Source: Pseudarthrobacter sp. NBSH8 (GTDB taxonomy: Bacteria; Actinomycetota; Actinomycetes; Actinomycetales; Micrococcaceae). From it: a stretch of DNA of 64,000 nucleotides. The notes under the pieces are model-generated. The model searched no databases, had not been told where the DNA came from, and saw only the letters and a program-made list of their open reading frames with translations. Location: NCBI RefSeq assembly GCF_014217545.1, contig NZ_CP043178.1:248001-312000 (forward strand), written 5' to 3'. Of this stretch, positions 45,550 through 57,022 are shown piece by piece. Positions within the stretch are counted from its first letter, which is position 1, and the number at the start of each line of letters is the position of its first letter. The position numbers and the translations under genes were made by a program.

Positions 45550-45585
45550 CCCTGTCTTCACCTTCGGGTGGAGGCAGGGTTTTTT
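45550..45585 (+). terminator. Intrinsic terminator after lsr2
   Basis: CCCTGTCTTCACC pairs with GGTGGAGGCAGGG (two G-U pairs) around a C(UUCG)G tetraloop, followed by six T residues. It starts 28 bases after the lsr2 stop and is the clearest Rho-independent terminator in the window. Confidence 0.92.
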
Positions 45586-46036
45586 GATGCCAATTGTGAA
45601 TGCGTAAAGACGGACCTGGGCGTGCGCGAAACCCATGCTGACCAAAAATCTTCAGGCGTACCGTTGGGCTAATCTCCGCGCGATTTCCTCACGATGAGCC
45701 GGTGATTCGGTTTGAGCCTCTGGTCTGGGACGCCGGCGCGAATTCGCCCACTCGAATCTTTGCGTGGCGGGAAACACCCGGAATGTCTGTAATTAGCGGG
45801 CCTTGGTGATCCTTGAGCCGTCGTCGTCCCTTATTGCGTTCCGCTCCTGACACCGCGGTCATGAACCGGGTGATGACTTCCATGCGTTCTCCTTGCTTGA
45901 GGTCTTTGCATTGGTCCAAGCGGTGCAGGGTGACGGGAGGTTGGACACGTCATGTTTCCCCTGTGGCGAACACGCTCCCCAATAGTGGGTCTGCCACGTA
46001 GCATCAAAGTACGTCGTAGCTAGGAGTGTGGCGAAA
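45586..46036. other. Region between lsr2 and clpC
   Basis: Besides the small minus-strand gene candidate at 45689-45883, I find no gene. The last 150 bases should hold the clpC promoter. GGCGAAC at 45965-45971 resembles part of the ClgR motif known to control clp genes in actinobacteria, but the second half is not clear. TAGGAG at 46021-46026 is the clpC ribosome-binding site. Confidence 0.4.
45689..45883 (-). CDS. Small basic hypothetical protein, 64 residues
   Basis: The frame MEVITRFMTAVSGAERNKGR and on has AAGGAG six bases before the ATG at 45883. The product is rich in Arg, Lys and Ser, with no membrane segment or recognised domain. It faces clpC divergently and sits in lower-GC-like sequence than its neighbours. 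A short RNA or simply non-coding DNA is equally plausible. Confidence 0.35.
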   Translation of the reverse strand: MEVITRFMTAVSGAERNKGRRRLKDHQGPLITDIPGVSRHAKIRVGEFAPASQTRGSNRITGSS

Positions 46037-48529
<2,493 letters not shown>

Positions 48530-48540
48530 CCACCAAAAGC

Positions 48541-48578
48541 GAAGGCTCCGCCACTCCGAAAGGAGCGGCGGGGCCTTC
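48541..48578 (+). terminator. Hairpin after clpC
   Basis: GAAGGCTCCGCCACTCC at 48541-48557 pairs with 48562-48578 around a GAAA tetraloop, one mismatch and one G-U pair in 17. It starts 12 bases after the clpC stop. No T-run follows. Confidence 0.65.
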
Positions 48579-48669
48579 GTGTTGTCCGGCTTCCCGGTGT
48601 TGAGTCCGGGAGCGCCCCAGCCCAGCGGGAGCGGCCGAAGCCGGCCGGCCGCCACCGTAGGATTATGGG

Positions 48670-49185
48670 GTGACCGACTCTGATTCCTTCCACATCCGTT
48701 CCGCACGTACCAGTGACGTGGCCGCCATTAAGGGCCTTGTGGCGCCGTTGGCTGGGCAGCGGATCCTGATGGCAAAAGAGACGGTTGCCTACTACGAGAG
48801 CCTCCAGGAATTCCGGATCGCAGAAGCCGATGACGGCGATGTCATCGGCTGCGGTGCGCTGCACGTTATGTGGGAGGACCTCGCTGAAGTCCGCACGCTG
48901 GCCGCGTCGGATGCATGGCGCGGCAAAGGCGTGGGGCACGTGCTCGTGGAAAGCCTGCTGGCCGAAGCCCGTGAACTGGGAGTGGGACGGGTCTTTTGCC
49001 TCACCTTCGAGGTGGATTTTTTCAAGCGCCACGGCTTCGAGGTCATGGCCGACCAGACGGCAGTGGACCCGGTGGTCTACTCCGAGCTGCTGCGCTCCCA
49101 TGACGAAGGCGTTGCCGAGTTCCTGGACCTGGCGCGGGTCAAGCCCAACACCCTGGGCAATACCCGCATGATCAAGACCCTCTAG
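48670..49185 (+). CDS. Amino-acid N-acetyltransferase (ArgA-like, GNAT)
   Basis: 171 residues of a single GNAT domain: IRSARTSDVAAIKGLVAPLAGQRIL, DVIGCGALHVMWEDLAEVRTLAAS, the acetyl-CoA loop AWRGKGVGHVLVESLL, and LTFEVDFFKRHGFEVM. This length and the VRTLA and RGKGVG spacing match the short actinobacterial N-acetylglutamate synthase-like proteins that start arginine synthesis; the general GNAT fold leaves other amino-acid acetylation possible. A -10-like TAGGAT stands six bases before the GTG without a ribosome-binding site, so translation may be leaderless. Confidence 0.85.
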   Translation: MTDSDSFHIRSARTSDVAAIKGLVAPLAGQRILMAKETVAYYESLQEFRIAEADDGDVIGCGALHVMWEDLAEVRTLAASDAWRGKGVGHVLVESLLAEARELGVGRVFCLTFEVDFFKRHGFEVMADQTAVDPVVYSELLRSHDEGVAEFLDLARVKPNTLGNTRMIKTL

Positions 49186-49298
49186 ACACCCCTGATCACC
49201 CTGCCCGGGCAACCGCGGCAAGAAGTCACCCCTGTGACATAAATAGCTTGAAATCGAATTGATGGATAAAGTGACAGGGTTGCAGTGTGGGGCCTGCT

Positions 49299-49330
49299 GT
49301 AAGGGACGGTCATTGGGGGCTGTCCCTTAC
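49299..49330 (+). promoter_or_regulatory. Inverted repeat upstream of the dha operon
   Basis: GTAAGGGAC at 49299-49307 and its exact complement GTCCCTTAC at 49322-49330 are separated by 14 bases. It lies about 100 bases before dhaK, in the 243-base gap after the acetyltransferase gene, which otherwise holds only an A/T-rich patch near 49236-49270. It may be a regulator site or an attenuator hairpin. Confidence 0.45.
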
Positions 49331-49428
49331 CGCTTCCACCGAATCGTCGCAGGCTACCGGACTTTGTGCGGCGGTAGTAGGGTCGAAGTGCATCCTCCAG
49401 GAAGCACCCACACCCCAGGAGTTCTGCC

Positions 49429-50430
<1,002 letters not shown>

Positions 50431-50432
50431 CT

Positions 50433-51065
50433 GTGGTCCTGGACGTGAACTGGGCCGTCAGGTGGCTGACGCTGTGCGCCCAGGCCATGGCGGAAAACCG
50501 GGTGTGGCTCATCGAACTGGACCGTGCCATCGGGGACTCCGACCACGGCGAGAACATGGACCGCGGCTTCCAGGCCGTGCTGGACAAACTGGCCGAGGCG
50601 CGGCCGGAGACTCCCGGCGCGGCGCTGAAGCTGACAGCCATGACCCTGATGTCCAAGGTGGGCGGCGCCGCGGGACCCTTGTATGGAACCGCGTTCCTGC
50701 GCGCCTCCACCGCTCTGGGAGACGCGGCCGAGATTGATCCGGCGCGCCTTGCCGAAGCGCTCGGGGCTGCCCGCGACGGGATCGTGGCCCGGGGCAAGGC
50801 CGAGCCCGGCGACAAGACCATGGTGGACGCCTGGACCCCCGCAGTGGAGGCGGCACAGGCCGCTGCCAAGGACGGTGCCGGCACCGTCCTTGGCGTGCTG
50901 GTGGCTGCGGCCGAAGCGGCTGAAGCCGGCGCCGTGGCTACCGACCCGTTGGTGGCCCGCAAGGGCCGCGCCAGCTACCTGGGGGAGCGGAGCGCGGGCC
51001 ACCGCGATCCGGGCGCCGCCTCAAGTGCGCTGATTCTCCGGGCAGCCGTCGGGGCCGCAGCGTGA
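50433..51065 (+). CDS. dhaL: Dihydroxyacetone kinase subunit DhaL (ADP-binding)
   Basis: The ADP-carrying subunit that receives phosphate from DhaM and passes it to DhaK-bound substrate. 210 residues. DRAIGDSDHGENMDRGF carries the three Asp residues that bind two Mg ions with ADP, and GGAAGPLYGTAFLRAS and GDKTMVDAWTPA are typical. The GTG at 50433 directly follows dhaK, and the 3' end overlaps dhaM by four bases. Confidence 0.95.
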   Translation: MVLDVNWAVRWLTLCAQAMAENRVWLIELDRAIGDSDHGENMDRGFQAVLDKLAEARPETPGAALKLTAMTLMSKVGGAAGPLYGTAFLRASTALGDAAEIDPARLAEALGAARDGIVARGKAEPGDKTMVDAWTPAVEAAQAAAKDGAGTVLGVLVAAAEAAEAGAVATDPLVARKGRASYLGERSAGHRDPGAASSALILRAAVGAAA

Positions 51066-51769
51066 CAGTTCGTCTGGTGGTGGTGTCACATAGCGAAAAA
51101 ATAGCCGACGGCGCCGTGGAACTTGCCGCACAGATGGCGCCCGACGTCGTCATCCTCGCCGCCGGGGGCACCGCAGACGGCAGGATCGGAACGAGCCTGG
51201 AAAAAGTCATGTCCGCCCTGGACCAGGCGGCCGGCGGCGATGGCGTGGTGGTCCTGACAGACCTGGGATCTGCCGTGATGACGGCGGAATCGGCCCTGGA
51301 ATTCGTGGAGGAGCCGGCCGGTGTGCTTCTGGCGGACGCGCCCCTGGTGGAGGGCCTGGTTGCTGCGGCCGTGGCCGCACAGGGCGGTGCCGATGCGAAG
51401 GCAGTCAAACGTGCCGCCGAAGCGGTCTACGGACTGGGGCCGGACGTGTCGGCTGCTTCGCCTGTGCTGGCCGCCAGTACCGTGGCTGAAGGGTCCGTCA
51501 CCGGTCCGGGGCCGGACTTCACCGGCGACTTCGAACTGGTGAACGAGGCCGGCATGCACGCCCGTCCGGCCGCCAAGATCGCAGGCGGCCTGGCGTCCCT
51601 CAACGCCGAAGTCACGGTCAACGGCGTGGATGGCGCGTCAATGACATCCCTGATGATCCTGGCGGCAGGCAAGGGATCCATGCTCCACATCGAGGCTTGG
51701 GGGCCCGACGCAGAGCGTGCCCTGAACTACGTTGGCGGCCTGGTGCAGGCCGGCTTCGGCGAGCCGTAG
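51062..51769 (+). CDS. dhaM: Dihydroxyacetone kinase phosphotransfer subunit DhaM with a fused HPr domain
   Basis: Residues 1-130 form the PTS IIA-like (mannose-type) domain with the phosphorylated His10 in VVVSHSEKI and VLTDLGSAVM. After an Ala-rich linker, residues about 155-235 are an HPr domain with its active-site His in NEAGMHARPAAKIAGG. No enzyme I domain is fused, so it must receive phosphate from a genomic EI outside the window. 235 residues. GTG overlaps the dhaL stop. Confidence 0.95.
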   Translation: MTVRLVVVSHSEKIADGAVELAAQMAPDVVILAAGGTADGRIGTSLEKVMSALDQAAGGDGVVVLTDLGSAVMTAESALEFVEEPAGVLLADAPLVEGLVAAAVAAQGGADAKAVKRAAEAVYGLGPDVSAASPVLAASTVAEGSVTGPGPDFTGDFELVNEAGMHARPAAKIAGGLASLNAEVTVNGVDGASMTSLMILAAGKGSMLHIEAWGPDAERALNYVGGLVQAGFGEP

Positions 51770-51771
51770 GC

Positions 51772-52062
51772 CTATTTGACCTGGTTGCGGCCCAGATTGA
51801 AGGAGCGCTTGTCCACGAGCAGGTACGTGCCGGCTCCCATCAGGAGGAAGCCGCCAACGCCGATCACGATGATCTGAGTGCTGACGCCGACAATAAGCAG
51901 CACCAGTCCGAACAGGCATGCGATGGCACCGAAGTACGTGCGGCGCCCAAACCTCGTGCCCACGGAGCCGGACGAGAGTTCCTCGGCGAGCCGCGGATCG
52001 TCTGCAGACAGGCCCAACTCCAGTTCCTCAAGCTGTTTCCGCTCCCTATCTGAAAGTGGCAT
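51772..52062 (-). CDS. DUF3040-family small membrane protein
   Basis: 96 residues starting MPLSDRERKQLEELELGLSADDP, the typical beginning of DUF3040 proteins, followed by two helices (YFGAIACLFGLVLLIVGVS and IVIGVGGFLLMGAGTYLLV). AAGGGG lies six bases before the ATG at 52062. Function unknown. It converges with dhaM, with only two bases between stops. Confidence 0.85.
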   Translation of the reverse strand: MPLSDRERKQLEELELGLSADDPRLAEELSSGSVGTRFGRRTYFGAIACLFGLVLLIVGVSTQIIVIGVGGFLLMGAGTYLLVDKRSFNLGRNQVK

Positions 52063-52186
52063 CGTAACCCCTTCCCGGCGGCGGACCTGTTGTAAATCCA
52101 ATGTTGCCGATGCTAGTAATACAGACCGTAGAAGTGTCCTGGGTGGAAGTCAAGGGAGGGGCTGGAGGGCCCTGGGTCGCCAAGAG

Positions 52187-52678
52187 TCACGCAGCCTGTC
52201 GCAGACCCTGGGCGTCGAGAATCACCGAAGCGGTGACGAACTTCCCGCACTGCTCGCCGTAGGGATAGGCGCCGCGGGGCCGGAAATTCAGGGTGTGCAC
52301 CGGCTGGGCCGATCCGTCCGGAGCAGCCGCGGTGGCGGTCAGCGCCATCGGGGCCTCCGTGAGGGACTCCAGCATCAGCATCCCGATCATGGTCCCGTCC
52401 GGGGAAGCCGTGGCGGAGCAGGCCCCGTCCGGTGTGCAGCCCTGGTCAATCGAGGCAGTGCCGGGAACAAGCTCGACGGCGGCCTCTTTACAGACGCCGT
52501 CCTGGCAGGCCTTGAGGCGCAGGGATCCCACCTGCGGTACGTACTCCCGGGCCACGGTCACCGAGACCGCTGACGCCTGGGCAATCATCGGGCACGGCGT
52601 CGGGACGGGGTAGTAGTAGCAACCGGAGGTGAGAACCGCCGTCGTCATCAGTGCCAGAAGTACCCCGGGCTTGCCCAT
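52187..52678 (-). CDS. Putative lipoprotein
   Basis: 163 residues. An N-terminal signal with the lipobox LTSGC (Cys20) is followed by YYYPVPTPCP. The rest is beta-rich and contains several Cys (ACQDGVC, GCTPDGAC) that may form disulfides outside the membrane. No domain is recognised. It shares orientation with the DUF3592 pair upstream of it; about 36 bases separate it from the nearer one, so they may be co-transcribed. Confidence 0.75.
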   Translation of the reverse strand: MGKPGVLLALMTTAVLTSGCYYYPVPTPCPMIAQASAVSVTVAREYVPQVGSLRLKACQDGVCKEAAVELVPGTASIDQGCTPDGACSATASPDGTMIGMLMLESLTEAPMALTATAAAPDGSAQPVHTLNFRPRGAYPYGEQCGKFVTASVILDAQGLRQAA

Positions 52679-52714
52679 ACTCCAGCGTAAATCCGGAGCC
52701 GGAAGCCGGCATTG

Positions 52715-53146
52715 CTACCAGGAAAGTGACGTAAACATTGTTATGGCTGTTGCTCCGAAGATCACCATAATGAGACCCGTCGCCATCCGGCCCTTGGCAA
52801 CAACATAGACCGGCAGCGTGGATTCGGCGGGGCCGGCCGGGTTGTAGACCACCGGGATGTGGGTGCCGATGATCGCCTGGTCCTGGCTGTAGATATCGGA
52901 CCGCCCCAGCCAGCGCTTGCCGCCTGCATCCGCGAATTCATACGACGGCGCAAACCGGTTCCGGCCGTTGCCCGCGGGTCCGTCCGTGCCGTGCAGGTTG
53001 CCAGTGACGGTGGCCGCAGTCTCCTGCCACCCCGCCATGGAGCGTTTCCGGCGGAAGGACGCGGCCAGGGACAGTCCCATCAGGATCAGGCCTGCGGCAA
53101 GGAAAAGCCCGGGCAGCGCGATGAACAGCAGTTTCAGGGAGTCCAC
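52715..53146 (-). CDS. DUF3592 membrane protein, copy 1
   Basis: 143 residues with a transmembrane helix near each end (LLFIALPGLFLAAGLILMGLS and TGLIMVIFGATAITMF) and a soluble domain between, with GWQETAATVTGNL, YEFADAGGKRWLGRSD and VVYNPAGPAESTLPVY. This pattern is DUF3592. It lies three bases after the stop of copy 2 and is a tandem paralogue. Function unknown. Confidence 0.8.
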   Translation of the reverse strand: MDSLKLLFIALPGLFLAAGLILMGLSLAASFRRKRSMAGWQETAATVTGNLHGTDGPAGNGRNRFAPSYEFADAGGKRWLGRSDIYSQDQAIIGTHIPVVYNPAGPAESTLPVYVVAKGRMATGLIMVIFGATAITMFTSLSW

Positions 53147-53149
53147 GGT

Positions 53150-53581
53150 TCAGCCCAGCGGGAAGTTGCCGGCGACCCAGAACAGCAGCAGGGCGAAGAA
53201 TGCGAAGACCGGCATCAGGCACCCGAGCACCATTTTGGATTCGGACGCCACCTGGAACGACTGGTTGGGATTCGCCGGGTTGTAGGCCACGGCCAGGGGT
53301 GATCCCGGTGCCTGCTGGTTGGCGTACGAAACCTCGGATTCGCCCGCATACAGGGTCCCGTTGGGGTCCGCGAACTGGTAGGTGGGGTAGAAGCGCCGGC
53401 TCCGCGTTGAGCCGCCGCCGCCATGTGTCCAGCCCGCCACGTTCCCGGTGACGGTCGCCTGCACCTTTGGCCAGCCGGCGATCAGTTTTTCCTGCCGCTT
53501 GGCTTTCCGCAGTGAGCGGATCAGCGCAAAAATGACACCCGCAACAAACAGCGCCCAGATGACATACAACACGATTCTCAT
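53150..53581 (-). CDS. DUF3592 membrane protein, copy 2
   Basis: 143 residues with the same layout as copy 1: a helix at the start (VIWALFVAGVIFALIRSL), GWPKVQATVTGNVAGW, YQFADPNGTLYAGESE, VAYNPANPNQSFQV and a late helix (CLMPVFAFFALLLFWVAG). The two are clear paralogues from a tandem duplication. The start is 64 bases from the mutY stop on the same strand. Confidence 0.8.
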   Translation of the reverse strand: MRIVLYVIWALFVAGVIFALIRSLRKAKRQEKLIAGWPKVQATVTGNVAGWTHGGGGSTRSRRFYPTYQFADPNGTLYAGESEVSYANQQAPGSPLAVAYNPANPNQSFQVASESKMVLGCLMPVFAFFALLLFWVAGNFPLG

Positions 53582-53645
53582 GAACTTCCCCCGGTTCGAG
53601 TCACCAGAAAGTATGCCATCCGGGGGCGGGCCACCCTAAAGACGC

Positions 53646-54638
53646 TCAGGCAGGCAGCCGGTAACCGCCCTGGTGCAGCTCGGCCAGGCCGTCGCCGAGG
53701 AGGCCGGCAATGGCACGTTCGAGTTGTTCCGGCGCGGAGTTCAGGCGGTGCAGTGCGGACAAGGGCACGCCGATTCCGGTCGCCGCGAAGCCCAGGTCAG
53801 CAGGCTCCCGCTGGAACATTTCCGCCGGCACCGGGGCGTCCGCAAGCCGAAGCACAGCCATCACGGCTCCCCGGACCTGCCGGTCAGTGCCGTGCCACGC
53901 CTGTCCTTTGGGAACGTACGACGGCGGCGGCTCGCCGGCTGCCAGCCACGCACAGGAGTCCCGCACCGGGCAGTCCGCGCACTTGGGCGCACGCGCCGTG
54001 CAGACCAGCGCCCCCAGTTCCATCACCGCAGCGTTCCAGCGCACGGAGGTCCCGACGTCGTCCGGCAGCAGTTCCGCCGCGAGCCGCATCTCCGCGGCGT
54101 TCAGCGACGGTGAGGGGAGCGCGACGCCGGAAACCAGACGCGCGTGCACCCGCCGGATGTTGGTGTCCACCACAGTCTCCCGGTGTCCGAAGGCAAAAGC
54201 GGCAACCGCCGCGGCCGTGTAGCTGCCCACGCCGGGCAGGGCCAGCAGCTCCGTGTAGTCGCCGGGGACCTTGCCGCCGTGGTCGCGGACGAGGGCGGCG
54301 GCGGCCGCGTGCAGGCGGAGTGCCCTGCGGGGATAGCCGAGCCTTCCCCAGGAGCGGACGGCTTCCCCTGCAGGCTCGCCGGCGAGCCCGGCGGGGGTGG
54401 GCCAGCGCTCAAGCCATTCCCGCCAGACGGGCAAAACGCGCACCACAGGGGTCTGCTGGAGCATGATCTCGCTGACCAGGACTCCCCACGGTGAGCAACG
54501 GGTTTCGCGCCACGGCAGGTCCCTCGCCGTCTCCGCGAACCAGCCGGTGATCCGGCGGTGCAGCGCGGCGAGCTGGTCGGGGCGGAGTCCACCCGGGCCG
54601 GACGAGCCGTCCACGGGCATGGCTGGGGAAAGGGTCAT
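53646..54638 (-). CDS. mutY: A/G-specific adenine DNA glycosylase
   Basis: Removes adenine mispaired with 8-oxoguanine. The catalytic Glu lies in SEIMLQQTPV, the HhH-GPD hairpin is LPGVGSYTAAAVAAFAFGH, and the catalytic Asp is in VVDTNIRRVHAR. The Fe-S cluster Cys spacing CX6CX2CX5C is intact in CTARAPKCADCPVRDSC. The C-terminal NUDIX-like domain that recognises 8-oxoguanine is short or missing (330 residues in all). I prefer the ATG at 54638; a longer frame to 54785 overlaps the divergent gene's leader. Confidence 0.94.
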   Translation of the reverse strand: MTLSPAMPVDGSSGPGGLRPDQLAALHRRITGWFAETARDLPWRETRCSPWGVLVSEIMLQQTPVVRVLPVWREWLERWPTPAGLAGEPAGEAVRSWGRLGYPRRALRLHAAAAALVRDHGGKVPGDYTELLALPGVGSYTAAAVAAFAFGHRETVVDTNIRRVHARLVSGVALPSPSLNAAEMRLAAELLPDDVGTSVRWNAAVMELGALVCTARAPKCADCPVRDSCAWLAAGEPPPSYVPKGQAWHGTDRQVRGAVMAVLRLADAPVPAEMFQREPADLGFAATGIGVPLSALHRLNSAPEQLERAIAGLLGDGLAELHQGGYRLPA

Positions 54639-54773
54639 GGCGTCGATCCCAACACTGTAGTGGATTCCCGGGAGCCCGCGCGAAGATTCCCGCGGACAAA
54701 CTGTGACCTTAGCGTTGACCGGGGGACCGGCGTGGTGGACGGCAGAATCCGGCGGGTTCTCTAGCCTAGAAGG

Positions 54774-55457
54774 ATGGGCAGGCAAGGCAATTCATCACCG
54801 CGCAAGACGGCATCCGCATCCGGTTCCCGGGGCGGTTCCGGCGCTACCCGGCAGCCGAGCGCAGCCGTCTATCGCCGCCGTCGGCTTTTTGTGGGAACAG
54901 CCCTGCTGATGGCGGTGGCGCTCACCTTCGGTGGCTTTGCGGTGGCCGGTGCTCTCAGCGGCACCGAGCAGGCATCCTCCACGGGCGGCGCCACCGAATC
55001 TGCCCCCGCCCCGGGCCCATCGCCGTCGGAAACTGCGGGCACGGAACCCACTGCCACGCCCACGCCGTCCTGCAGCCAAAACCTGGTGACGGTGTCCGCT
55101 TCGACGGACAAAGCCGCCTACGGCCCCGATGAGAACCCGCTGCTCACCCTTAAGGTGACCAACGGCGGAACCGTGCCGTGCGAGGTGAACATCGGAACGT
55201 CCCAGATGGAGTTCCTGGTGACCAGCGGTGCGGACAGGATCTTCTCGTCCAAGGACTGCCAGGCCAAAAGCGAAGACCTGGTGAAGACGATTGCCCCGGG
55301 CGCCAGCGAAACGGCGAACTTCCCGTGGGCCCGTAACCGCACGCTGGAGGGCTGCAGCCCCATCGAAGCCAAGCCAGGAGCGGGCGGGTCGTACTACATT
55401 TTCACGGCCAAGCTCGGCTCGAGGGCCAGCCCCAAGGCCGTGTTCCAGCTCAGCTGA
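54774..55457 (+). CDS. Exported hypothetical protein with a membrane anchor
   Basis: 227 residues. A basic N-terminus (to about residue 37) leads to one helix (LFVGTALLMAVALTFGGFAVAGAL), a Thr/Ser/Pro-rich linker and a beta-rich extracytoplasmic domain with conserved-looking Cys residues (SCSQNL, VPCEVN, KDCQAK, EGCSP). The domain has an immunoglobulin-like or DUF4232-like look, but I cannot assign it. TAGCCT stands six bases before the ATG; AGAAGG directly abuts the ATG and is too close for a ribosome-binding site. It is divergent from mutY and converges with disA. Confidence 0.7.
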   Translation: MGRQGNSSPRKTASASGSRGGSGATRQPSAAVYRRRRLFVGTALLMAVALTFGGFAVAGALSGTEQASSTGGATESAPAPGPSPSETAGTEPTATPTPSCSQNLVTVSASTDKAAYGPDENPLLTLKVTNGGTVPCEVNIGTSQMEFLVTSGADRIFSSKDCQAKSEDLVKTIAPGASETANFPWARNRTLEGCSPIEAKPGAGGSYYIFTAKLGSRASPKAVFQLS

Positions 55458-55468
55458 TCCTTCTCCCT

Positions 55469-55582
55469 TGGGCCCACGCCGGCAGGGTTCCCTGGCCGAG
55501 CTTGCGAGGCGAGGGCGCCGGTGGGTGGGCCCACGCCGGCAGGGTTCCCTGGCCGAGCTTGCGAGGCGAGGGCGCCGGTGGG
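55469..55582. repeat. Perfect 57 bp tandem repeat, two copies
   Basis: Unit 1 (55469-55525) and unit 2 (55526-55582) are identical. The unit starts TGGGCCCACG, contains the palindromic core CAGGGTTCCCTG and CGAGCTTGCGAGGCGAG, and ends GCCGGTGGG. It fills the gap between the exported gene's stop and the disA stop. A 41-base inverted third copy with one mismatch lies at 63109-63149. Confidence 0.95.
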
Positions 55583-55584
55583 GA

Positions 55585-56661
55585 CTAGAGGAAGCGGTCC
55601 AGCAGGCTGGCTTCGGCCATCCGGCTGAGGCCTTCGCGGACGGTGCGGGCGCGCTGGTCGCCGATGCCGTCAACGGTCATGAGATCGTCAATGGTGGCCG
55701 CCATCAGGAACTGCAGGCCGCCGAAGTGGTCCACCAAGCGGTCGGCAACAGCCTTGGGGACTGCCTTGAGCCCGGACAGTAACCGGTAACCGCGCGGCTG
55801 CACCACGGCGTCGAGGTTGGCCTCGCCGCCGGCAAAACCGACGATCCCGGAGATCTTGCCCAGATCGATCAGCTCTGTGGGGCCGAGGTTCACCAGCGCA
55901 GTGACGGCCCGTTCGATGTCCTCGGCGGACGCGTCCGGCCCGGCGTAGTCGCGGATGATGACATCGCTGCCCGGGCCGCGGCCCACCGTGAGTTCATCGA
56001 GCTGGAGGGACAGCAGCCGGCCGTCCTCGCCAAGTTCCAGGACATACTGCGATATTTCCTCGGAGATCCGGCGGACCATTTCCTGGCGCTGCAGGGTAAC
56101 TGCGACGTCGCGGACGGTCACCATGGCCTCGATCTCCAGCGCGGACAGGGAACTGGTCACCTGGTCCAGCCGCGAACGGTACCGTTCCAGCGTGGCGAGG
56201 GCCTGGTTGGCGCGGGCCAGGACCTTCTCGGATCCCTCCAGCACGTGCCGGAGCCCGTTCACGTACAGCGCGATGATCTGCATGGACTGGCTGACTGAAA
56301 TCACGGGAACGCCGGTCTGGATGGCCACGCGCTCCGCCGTGCGGTGGCGGGTACCGGATTCCTGCGTTTCGATGCTTGAGTCCGGGACCAGCTGGACCGC
56401 GGCCCGGAGAATGTTGCCGGCGTCCTTGTCGCAGATGATGGCGCCGTCCATCTTGGCCAGTTCACGGAGCCGTGTGGGGGAGAAATCGATGCCGATGTCG
56501 AACCCGCCGGAGCAGATGGAATCGATGGTCCGGTCCGAGCCCAGCACGATCAGCGCACCGGTCCGCCCCCGGAGGATGCGTTCCAGGCCATCGCGCAACG
56601 GCGTGCCTGGAGCCACTCTGCCCAGAGTCGCCTTGAGCGATTCTTCGGGGCTCCGAGCCAT
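55585..56661 (-). CDS. disA: DNA integrity scanning diadenylate cyclase DisA
   Basis: Makes cyclic di-AMP from two ATP and binds branched DNA. The N-terminal DAC domain has KMDGAIICD (DGA motif) and GTRHRTAE (RHR motif). A helical linker (about residues 150-280) leads to a C-terminal helix-hairpin-helix (TIDDLMTVDGIGDQRARTVREGL). 358 residues from the ATG at 56661 with GAAGG eight bases upstream. radA, often adjacent, lies 5 kb away on the same strand. The 57 bp tandem repeat starts right after its stop. Confidence 0.96.
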   Translation of the reverse strand: MARSPEESLKATLGRVAPGTPLRDGLERILRGRTGALIVLGSDRTIDSICSGGFDIGIDFSPTRLRELAKMDGAIICDKDAGNILRAAVQLVPDSSIETQESGTRHRTAERVAIQTGVPVISVSQSMQIIALYVNGLRHVLEGSEKVLARANQALATLERYRSRLDQVTSSLSALEIEAMVTVRDVAVTLQRQEMVRRISEEISQYVLELGEDGRLLSLQLDELTVGRGPGSDVIIRDYAGPDASAEDIERAVTALVNLGPTELIDLGKISGIVGFAGGEANLDAVVQPRGYRLLSGLKAVPKAVADRLVDHFGGLQFLMAATIDDLMTVDGIGDQRARTVREGLSRMAEASLLDRFL

Positions 56662-57022
56662 AGGTGTTCCCTTCAAAGGTGCAGGCTGCCGCCCGCAGGT
56701 ACGCCGGTTTTACGCTCCGCCGGCAAGATCAAAAGTACTCAGTTTCCCGCAAGCTCAATGATAGAGGTAAGAAGCGGCAACAACCGCACGGACAAGCCCC
56801 AAAGTGCCTCGTTAGGGGGTGCCGTAAAGTGCCTCGGGAGCGCGTGCGACGGCGGCCCTCCGGGAGGCCTTTCGCCCACCGTCCAGGTGGCAGGCGGCTG
56901 ACCCAGAGCGGCGGCTTCCCGCGCTGCGATAAACTTGGAACTTGGCTGTCACAGAGCCATGCTTCCCCCCTTGAGGCCTGCCGAGCGCCTTGGGGTTACC
57001 CCACCGCAGCGAAAGTAGCACC
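56662..57022. other. Intergenic region between disA and prfC with 25 bp direct repeats
   Basis: No gene is supportable here. The word AAAGTGCCTCG occurs at 56801-56811 and 56826-56836, and the following 14 bases are partly shared (18 of 25 identical by eye), so it is an imperfect 25-base tandem repeat. TAAACT at 56930-56935 may be a -10 for prfC, about 90 bases upstream. The disA promoter must lie near 56670-56750 but is not clear. Confidence 0.5.

Noticed and set aside
45965-45971. ClgR box upstream of clpC
   Set aside because: Only one half of the published-type motif is apparent (GGCGAAC); without the second half I do not call a site.
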